DNA of 56,237 bases, from NCBI GenBank assembly GCA_000277445.1, contig AJWJ01000104.1:1-56237 (forward strand), given 5' to 3'. The DNA comes from Polysphondylium violaceum (taxonomy: Eukaryota; Evosea; Eumycetozoa; Dictyosteliales; Dictyosteliaceae). The translations under genes and the position numbers were made by a program. The notes under the pieces are model-generated. The model had not been told where the DNA came from, did no database searches, and saw nothing but the letters and a program-made list of their open reading frames with translations. This document shows positions 48,480 to 56,237 of the stretch, piece by piece (position 1 is the stretch's first letter; the number at the start of each line of letters is the position of its first letter).

Positions 48480-48652
48480 TACTCGGTGTGACACAATAAA
48501 TACACAACAACATTTTCTTGGGGCGGCTTCTCTACTTTGTGCAAAAACTTTTTCCACATGAAGAAAATGTTGTGAATACTAGTAGTAAATGTGGACTCTA
48601 TTCTTTTATTAATATTAAATATAAATAAACATTGTTATTATTATTAAAACAA

Positions 48653-50906
48653 TTATTTCTTTCTACCACCTCTTTCTTTGAGACCAACGGAAACCGTTGA
48701 TCCAGATTTTAGGTTATAGAAGGCGACTGTACATTGATCTTTGAGAACTGAAATTCCTGCAGTTTTTAGTTTTTGTTTGTTTGGGGCCATGCCTGTGGCG
48801 TCTTTGATCTTTTCTTTTAGAGTTTGAATTAAGTCAACCAATTGAACAGTGACTGGAAATACTTTGGATGCTTTGCCATCACCCTCTGACAACTCGATCA
48901 TTAAATTAACAGGACCTGGATTTTGTTGAATGAATAGTAATTCGGGAATTAAATTATCATCCTTCTTTTGTTTCTTTTGAGCTGGTTCATCCATATCTTG
49001 TTGCATGATTGGTGGACCCATTGCTATACCTGGTGGTGCAACCATACCCGGTATATTGTATGGTGGAGGTGGTTGAGGCATACCTGGAATAAATTGTGGT
49101 GGTGGAGGAGCTTGCTGACCAAATCCCATAGGAGGAGGTGGAGGTGGATAAAATAGCCCTGGTTGATTTGGTATAATTGGTTGTTGAGGGAATCCCATTG
49201 GAGGAGGTGGTGGTTGATGGTGTTGTTGATGATGTGGATGTTGTTGTTGTTGTTGTTGATTCTGTTGCTGTTGCTGTTGTTGTATTTTTTGTTGTTGAAT
49301 TTTTTGTTGTTGTTGATGGACAGCTTGTTGAGTTCTAGTAATACTATTGGTGTGACCATCCCAAATAATTTTAGGAGCTTCAGATTGTTGTCTATTTTGT
49401 TCTTTTCTCTTGAGTTCTTCGTCTTCACCAAAGATATCTGATCTCTTGCTTGCAAACGATTGAAGATTTTTAGCAATCTCGTCATCTTCAACCAATGTTG
49501 ATTGAGTCGAGTTGTTACTGTTGTTGCCAAGTCTTTCTTTTTGATTCTTTCTAATCAACTCAATTCTCATGTGCTCGCCCATCTCTTCCAAAGGTATTTC
49601 TTGATTACAAATTTGACAAATCTGAGTGAGCTTACGATGCACGGCGGCTGAAGTACTGGTGGCAGCTTTGTTTTTAACATAGTCTTTGACGATTTTTAAT
49701 TTACTTTGTTGGACAGGTGCACCGACATCATTGTCACCGTCCTCCATATCCTCTGTCTCCATCTCGGTCTCCATCTCGACGTCCATCTCCTCGTCGTTGT
49801 TGCCATCCTCTTCGTTAGCCAGTGATAAATCAGAGCTAATCAATTGCTCAAAGGTCTTTGGTTGGGGCAAGAGATCCAAGTCTTCGTCATAGAAATCAAT
49901 GGTGTCGACAATGACAAAATCGTGCCAATCGATCGAGGCAATCAAGGCCTTTTCTTTGTCCTCCTCTTCCTCTGCCTTCTTTTTAGCATTCTCTTGCTCT
50001 TGATTGTATTCGAATCTATTGATTGCTCTCTCTAGTATGGTTTGTTTGTCGTTGAAATTGGTTGACGACAATGTCGATTTAATATTCTTTGGTGGATAAA
50101 TGACAGCAACATATGATTCAACCAATGCTCTAAACCACTCGTACAGATGCGATGTAGGCTTTAAAAAATCAAACTGTGTATTCTTGGCCTCACGTGCCGA
50201 CAACTCTGTGAGAAAACTCTGTCCATTCTTTGCTACAAACTGTGCTGTTAATCTAATTGTGTCTCTGTATATTTAATCAGTAGAGTAGGAACTATTAGTA
50301 CAAATGAATCTTGGAGGAGATATAAGCAATCTATTTATCAATACATACAATTCCAATGATGACATAGTTTCAGGGATATCCAATATATAGAGCAAAGGCT
50401 CAGGCTCATAGATTTCTTTCTTTGGCTCTGGTGGTGGAGTTGGTATGGTTGGAGGTTGTGGTAGTGGTGTTGTGGTAGTCGTTGTAGTAGTAGTTGGTGA
50501 TACTGTTGCAGCAGTAGATGTTGCAGCAGGTGCTGCTAAAGTAGGTGAAGAAGTGCTTGTATTTGCACTCTCTTTATTTGCAGCACTTGCCTTTTCAGCA
50601 GCCTCTTTTTCTTGTTGTTGTTTTAGTTTCTCTGCTTTCTTTTCTTGAATTTTAAATTTATAATAATCGTAATATATATCCCCTTTTTTCATAAAGTTGA
50701 AAAGAGGATTATCTTTTTCTTTATTTAATACCTTTGTTTCAAAACTATCACCATATCTAGCTGCATACTCTGATGTTTTATCTATTCTATCTATATTATA
50801 GTGTAATCGTATAAATTAGCAAATACTCTATCATCCTTGAATTACCAAGATCTCTAGACTTACTCTTTACATCACCATCGGGTGGTGTTTTGAATTCGTT
50901 TACCAT
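48653..50906 (-). CDS. sf3a1: Splicing factor SF3A subunit 1 (Prp21)
   Basis: Three minus-strand exons (50906-50864, 50790-50349, 50264-48653) join in frame to 698 residues. Two SURP modules are visible: IDKTSEYAARYGDSF...NPLFNFMKKGDIYYDYY (about 17-60) and LDTIRLTAQFVAKNGQSF...TQFDFLKPTSHLYEWF (about 162-210). The SF3A1 block ASIDWHDFVIVDTIDFYDED follows. Then come acidic, Gln-rich and Pro-rich (PPPPMGFPQQP) linkers and a C-terminal ubiquitin-like domain (about 600-690), with a basic RGGRKK tail. SF3A1 is part of the 17S U2 snRNP; SURP2 binds SF3A3, and the ubiquitin-like domain contacts U1 stem-loop 4. The second intron splits the codon just before the DTIRLTAQFV segment of SURP2. Confidence 0.95.
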
Positions 50907-51070
50907 ATTGAACGATATTATATGATCAAAGAGGTGGTCTCTTTTATTTGAATATCTAAAAAATATGCAATATTTTGAAAATCAAATGTTTGGTTTTTTT
51001 TTTTTTATTTTTTTTTCACACAGATATTCTGTCTATCTTTTTCGTCAATGAATAATAATAGAGAATAACA
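50907..51070. promoter_or_regulatory. Compact divergent promoter (SF3A1 / SRD5A3)
   Basis: Only 164 nt separate the start codons of SF3A1 (minus) and the polyprenol reductase (plus). The middle is a T-run (50994-51017). Both transcripts must start within it, so it is a candidate shared bidirectional promoter. Confidence 0.6.
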
Positions 51071-52136
51071 ATGATTACATTATTTAGTAATAATGAGTAT
51101 ATTAGTTTATACCTTTACTATTTATCAATCTTTTATTGGATATTGGGAATTACTATATATTTATTAAAAGTTTTTAATAAAGATTTTAATCATTTTACAT
51201 CATATGGTAAACTCTCTAATCAAAACAAAAGCACTAGTAGTAGTAGTAGTAGTAAAACAACAACAGCAACAAGAAATGATAATAATGATAAACCATTTTC
51301 AATCGTAAACTTTTTATCTCTATTTTATCTTGATCGTTGTTTTATCGTTACTGAGTATGCTTGGTTATCATTTTATTTAGTATTATCAAGTTTATCATTA
51401 TTTATAATTTTATTGAATATGTACATATATACTATCTCTTTTATTGATACCTATCTATAGTGTATATTAATTACTATTATTATATTTATAGATTTACATT
51501 AAATAAAACAATTTTAATCATATATCTATTATTTATCATTCAAGGAAGCAGAAGATTCTTGGAAACATATTTCATTCAAAAACATGTTTATTCTAGAATG
51601 AATAATCTATTGTTTTTATCTGGATTATCATATTATTTATTTTTAGTATTATCACTTTACTTTGAATATTCAGTAAAGTCATCGACAACAACATCATCTT
51701 TGATTCCAATTACAGTTGGTATTATCTTGTTTACTTTTGCATCGTTTAAACAATACCAATGTCATGTAATTTTATCATCATTAAGAAAGGATAACAATGA
51801 CAACAAGCATTCCATTCCCTATGGTGAATGGTTTAATTTAGTTTCATCCCCTCATTACTTCAGTGAACTATTGATTTATTTCTCTTATCTTTTAATAACC
51901 CAATTTCAATACAAGAGTTTAATGTAACTATTATTATTGCTATTATGATTGGTACCAATCGTATTATTAATCAAGCCTATACCTATACTAATGATGATGT
52001 TTATCCCTTTAGCTTATGTTTTCTATTTACAAGTATAAATTTAATTCATCGATCAATGGATATACATCAATGGTATATGGGTCAATTCAAGTATTATCCA
52101 AAGAATAGAAAATCAATTATACCATTTATTCTTTAA
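51071..52136 (+). CDS. srd5a3: Polyprenol reductase (SRD5A3 type)
   Basis: Three exons (51071-51420, 51492-51923, 52013-52136) join in phase 2 to 301 residues. The protein is polytopic. The C-terminal steroid-5-alpha-reductase domain reads RRFLETYFIQKHV, CHVILSSLRKD, then IPYGEWFNLVSSPHYFSE and, in the last exon, INLIHRSMDIHQWYMGQF with YYPKNRKSIIPFIL at the very end. These match animal SRD5A3, which acts in the ER pathway converting polyprenol to dolichol for N-glycosylation. The final intron (89 nt) was placed using CCCTTTAG; a downstream AG at 52033 would also keep frame but shortens a conserved stretch. Its end lies 39 nt from the end of the convergent APC7 gene. Confidence 0.9.
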
Positions 52137-52175
52137 TAGACAGTGAAATAAATAAATGAACTCGCTCCTCTCTCG

Positions 52176-54100
52176 CTAAGAAACATAGTCTTCTTCATTT
52201 TCTTCTTCACCTTCTTCACCTTCTTCTTGTTCTTCAGTTTCTTCGACAGATTCTTGATCAGGATCAATGCCTTTCATGATCAATTGTAATCGATCGAGAC
52301 CTCTGATTGCAGGTTCATACTGTGAATTGATTTCCAATGCATTGTTGTAGTGGATCATTGCCTCGTCATGCATCTCTTTGTTCATGTACACGGTGGCAAT
52401 CTCTGTGTGCATGAGATCCGTTTCTTGATACTCTAACTGAGTCTTTAACATGTCTATGGCCTCCTCGAATCTTCCTTCGACAACATTGAGTTTACTCAAT
52501 GTCAGTACAGTGTCTGTGCAATGAGGTGACAGTGACAAAGCCTTGGACAAGATCTTTCTGGCCTCGTCCCTCTCTTCGGGCTGATTGGCCAACACCATGC
52601 CCAGCAATGCCATCGATTTCGAGTATTCTGGACTGAGTTTATGGATGGTTTCCGCCACCAAATAGGCCTCCTTCATTTGATTTAAAATCAGATGACATCT
52701 CACCAATTCCCTCGCAGTCAGGATATTCTTTGACAATTGAAAAGCTCTACTGAGTGATGGAAGTGCGTCCACAGGGTCATCCAAAGACAAGAATATCTCT
52801 CCCTTTAACGAATGTGCAAAATCATGTGTCTCCTTTATACTCAACGCCCTATCGACATTCTCCAACGCCTTTTCAACATTTTCCTTTAAAAAAAAGTGTA
52901 AAGCAACCGATGTCCATGTCTCTGCACTATTTGGATTTGATGCTACTAAATCATTGCATACTCTTCATATATATGATTATCCTCATTAATAAAATGTACA
53001 CAAATACATATATTATCGATACATACTTGTTTAATTCATATTGAAGTGATCTTCTTTTTAAAAGTGAACAAAAGATATCCATTGAACCAATATAATAGGG
53101 ATCAATACTTCTAATTCTTTGGAATATATTAAATGTATTGATGATGGATGGTTCGTCGTGATACAGATATGCCAATGCCAACTTTTCCAAAACTAATAAA
53201 TTGGATGGATATTTTGAATCTATTTTCTTTAATAATAATAATGATTCTGTATACAGGTGATGATTAATGATGTTTAATACACTATATACTTGAATAAACT
53301 CTTTTCAATAACTTACTATGTGGTTCATTCTTTTTGATTTCAATTTGCGATTGAGAATAAAGAGGTATCCATGATAAATCTATATTTAAATTTGATATTG
53401 ATTGCTGTTGTTGTAATTGTTGTTGCTGTTGTTTAATTGATGTTGTCAATAATGTTTCTAAATTTTCGCCCAATTCTTTTAATGCATTGATTGCCTCGAT
53501 ACAAAGTGGACATATCTTTAACGCTTCCCTATAACTATTTATACAATCTCTAATATTACTGTATTAGAATACATATTGATATTTTATCAGATATCGATAT
53601 ATACTTTGATTTATCTTTTCCTGTATCTCTATAAAGTCGTGCCAATGTTAAATGTATTTCTAAGTTTCTTGAACCTAAAGGTATAGCCTCCAACTAAACA
53701 ATATTAATTACTGTCGCATAATCATAATAAATCATCAACACAACACACATACATATGACAATGATAATGTGAATCTACCCAATCTATTGTAACAAGTTGA
53801 AATTTTATATTTAAGATCATATTCCAATGATTTTGTAGGATCAATTGTGTTTCCCAATGTACTGTTATGTTTGAAGAGAGTGTCGAGGGAACTTTTAAAA
53901 TACTTTAGCGCTCTAACATATTCTGATTTACCAAAAAGACAATCACCAAACAATGAAAATGTAGTGACTGATTGTAATGCCGTCTTTTGAATCGGTACAA
54001 TAAAATTACCCAACAACTCTCCAGACGAATATTGTTTAGAATCGACCAATAATTTAAAATTATTTATCATATGATCAATGCTAATATTTGGCATGCCCAT
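52176..54100 (-). CDS. anapc7: Anaphase-promoting complex subunit 7 (TPR protein)
   Basis: Five minus-strand exons (54100-53753, 53693-53605, 53558-53317, 53246-53027, 52962-52176) join in frame to 561 residues. TPR helices run through most of it. Points that single out APC7 over other TPR subunits are ISIDHMINNFKLLVDSK at the N-terminus, INSYREALKICPLCIEAINA, the LDLSWIPLY-type site (NIDLSWIPLY), SIDPYYIGSMDIFCSLLKRR, and an acidic tail after KGIDPD, as in the animal protein. APC7 is an outer-arm subunit of the APC/C ubiquitin ligase that helps hold coactivators; it is lost in many fungi, so its presence here is informative. A Gln run (residues about 190-200) interrupts a linker. Confidence 0.88.
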
Positions 54101-54501
54101 TTTATATTGACAATGATAATAATAAAATTATTATTATTATTCTACTACTTTATTATTTGATGTAAATCTAGATTATAATGGTTTGTGCATATCTATTTTT
54201 TGAACAAAACCTCATTTTACAAAAAAAAAAAAAAAAAAAAAAAGACGCGCAATTCTAAATTAATTTAAGATGCAAACACAAAGATTTCACAAAAAAAGCA
54301 AATGGATAGATTTATATTATTTAACTATTTATTTTTTTTATTTAATATATTTAAAAACAAAAATACAAATTAAAAATGAAAAAGGATTAAAAAAACAAAT
54401 ATTGTTGATTGTTTGTTTGATTGATTGCAGTGAGTTTGGTTGGAGTGTTATTTGATTGATTTAATCAAAAAAACGGATAAAAATTCTTTGTACAAAATAT
54501 A
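54101..54501. promoter_or_regulatory. APC7 promoter and UGPase 3' region
   Basis: About 400 nt between two minus-strand genes. Next to 54101 is the APC7 leader with ATT repeats. An A-run at 54219-54243 follows, then the 3' region of the pyrophosphorylase gene. No gene is supported. Confidence 0.45.
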
Positions 54502-56081
54502 TTATTGATCAAGAATACGAAGATTACCAGAGATAACCTTGTTTTCAAAATTGGAACCCTCTGGAATATCAATTCTTGAACCATGATTGGCTACAATAAT
54601 AACGGTACCCTTTAAAACAACATTTGCGCCAAATGTAACATCACCAGATACAGTCAATTGATCAAGTTCTAGAATATCTGGAATACCCTTGAATCTAGCT
54701 TGATAATCTGAAACCTTTTTGAAATTGTCACCCAATTTTACCAAGGGAACAGTGGTGAATGGACGATTCTTGTTCATGACGAGAATACCCTTTTCCAAGG
54801 AATAGAGATTAGATTGTACAATAAAGAGATCAGAGGTGGATTTGACAGGCAAGAATCTTGAACGTGGGACGTTGACACCCTTAGAGTTGTTGAAAAACTC
54901 AATGGCAGCACCAGCAGCAATTTCCAATTGTAAGATACTCTTTCCATCGGCGACTTTGGGATTGATAATGATATCCATGTCATCGAGAAGATTTTGTTTC
55001 AATACTCTGTCAATGGCCTTTAAGTTTACCCAAATGTTGTTGGTGTTAAAGATCTTGAATTTCTTGATAGACTTGAATTCTTCAACATGAGCAGAGGGTA
55101 CTTGGGCAATTTCCAATAGTTTTGCTTTACCTTCGTATTCAATCAATGTACCACCCTTTACATCTGCTCTGGTTTTATTGGTTACCTCCATTACATATTC
55201 ACATTTTTCAGTATCCATCATATTCAAGATATTAAAATCAACGACGGCACCAAGATTATCTACATTTGAAATAAACAAATACTCTTTTCCTTCGTTGATC
55301 AAAGTTTCTAAAAGACCAGAGTTTTGGAGTGCAAAGAAAACATCACCGTGACCAGGTGGATACCATTCTGCATCATTACCAAATAACTTATCTGGTACTG
55401 GCATTAAATTATCTTTAAGAATTCTTGGGAAACGACTTTGATTAAAGGAATGAATTTTAACATCTGAATATTTATATTTTTGAATAATTTTACCAGTTTC
55501 TTGATGAGTATTAAATGAGTTCATTAATACCAATGGTACTTTAATATTATAATGTTCATTCATTTCCTAGTTAATTATTAATCTTATTAGTATTGGGTAA
55601 TGTATAATATAATAATACTAATACTAATAATACATACTTTAATTTGTTGAACACTTAAATCTAAAAATGTTTTTTCACTTCTTACTTCAATAACACTCTT
55701 TGGACCGGTACAACCCATAGTGGTACCTAAACCACCATTCAATTTAAGCACAGCCAATTTATTTGCCAATTGAGCAGTCTTTTCATGAGAACATGATTGG
55801 AGATCTTTATAGTTTAACACCATTTCAGAGGGTGGTGGTTTGATTTTGCTCCAATCAATAACCTTTTTTCTATTTTTAAGGAATCGAGTAAACAACTTGT
55901 TGATGGCAGGAATTTCCTTGTTTAAAAATTCTTTTTTGGCTGCTTCATTTGGTGCAGTTTGAGAGATTACCTCTAATCTCTTGAGAAATTGATCTTCTGT
56001 AGCTAAATCAGATGAACGTGATCCAAATGATTGCAATTGAGGTGATTGTGGTAAAGGACTTTGATTATCAGTTTTCATCAT
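54502..56081 (-). CDS. UDP-glucose pyrophosphorylase (UTP-glucose-1-phosphate uridylyltransferase)
   Basis: Two minus-strand exons (56081-55638, 55566-54502) join in phase 0 to 502 residues, normal for eukaryotic UGPases. The nucleotide-binding loop LKLNGGLGTTMGCTGPKS, VLMNSFNTHQETGKI, the substrate block EWYPPGHGDVFFAL, and LFISNVDNLGAVVD are all present. The C-terminal left-handed beta-helix part (VSGDVTFGANVVLKGTVIIV) is complete. The enzyme makes UDP-glucose from UTP and glucose-1-phosphate in the cytosol, for glycogen, cellulose and glycan synthesis. In Dictyostelium discoideum there are two such genes (uglA, uglB), one long known as developmentally regulated; which one this matches I cannot say. 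Confidence 0.95.
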
Positions 56082-56237
56082 TTCTATTAACCGTTGTAGT
56101 TGTTGTTGTTGTTATAATTGAAATATTGAAAATAAAACAATTGTTGATGATGATGATTATTAAGTGTTAACAAAAATGTAAATGTTAATATATATTAAAA
56201 TTAATTAAAAAAAAAGTTTTTTTTTTTTTTTTTTTTT

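Overview
The window is nuclear DNA from a social amoeba (Dictyostelia). It is very AT-rich between genes and genes are packed on both strands. Introns are mostly 50-130 nt, U-rich and bounded by GT(A/G)...AG. Many proteins carry long Asn and Gln homopolymers encoded by AAT/AAC and CAA runs, and starts often lie in an AAAATG context. The gene set (fimbrin, a CudA-like regulator, large Asn-rich DNA-binding proteins, an ankyrin-like orphan family) also fits. The species cannot be fixed from the sequence alone. I saw no tRNA, rRNA, CRISPR array, LTR element or recognisable DNA transposon.

Layout. 0-4 kb: an NCS2 nucleobase permease and a DHHC palmitoyltransferase. 5-10 kb: a CudA-like transcription regulator, a five-exon AKTIP/FTS-type E2 variant and a three-exon NADAR (YbiA-type) protein. 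10-16 kb: a C2H2-like zinc-finger protein, an ARID protein and fimbrin, all on the minus strand. 16.7-17.3 kb: a less AT-rich block that looks like decayed coding sequence. 17.7-22.2 kb: a PH-like plus leucine-rich-repeat protein and a PHO80-like cyclin. 22.2-27.5 kb: a 5.3-kb stretch without a convincing gene, rich in CACCC/GTGGG boxes, upstream of a 1414-residue protein with two winged-helix-like repeats and a zf-4CXXC_R1-like zinc finger. 32-41 kb: mitochondrial ribosomal protein mL52, an ankyrin-like orphan, a PX-BAR sorting nexin and the SAGA subunit SGF29. 41.9-46.4 kb: a tandem trio of intronless paralogues of unknown function. 47-56 kb: glutamate decarboxylase, SF3A1, SRD5A3-type polyprenol reductase, APC7 and UDP-glucose pyrophosphorylase.

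How the genes relate. Most are independent housekeeping or regulatory genes; there is no operon logic. Several (CudA-like, the ARID protein, the R1 zinc-finger protein, SGF29) are nuclear regulators, and UDP-glucose pyrophosphorylase feeds glycan and cellulose synthesis, which matters in fruiting-body formation. The least explained features are the tandem trio, the double winged-helix protein with its large upstream region, the decayed block near 17 kb and a 20-bp hairpin at 20.3 kb.

Intron boundaries were placed by hand. Each multi-exon model keeps frame through every junction and gives a whole number of codons, but none has transcript support here.
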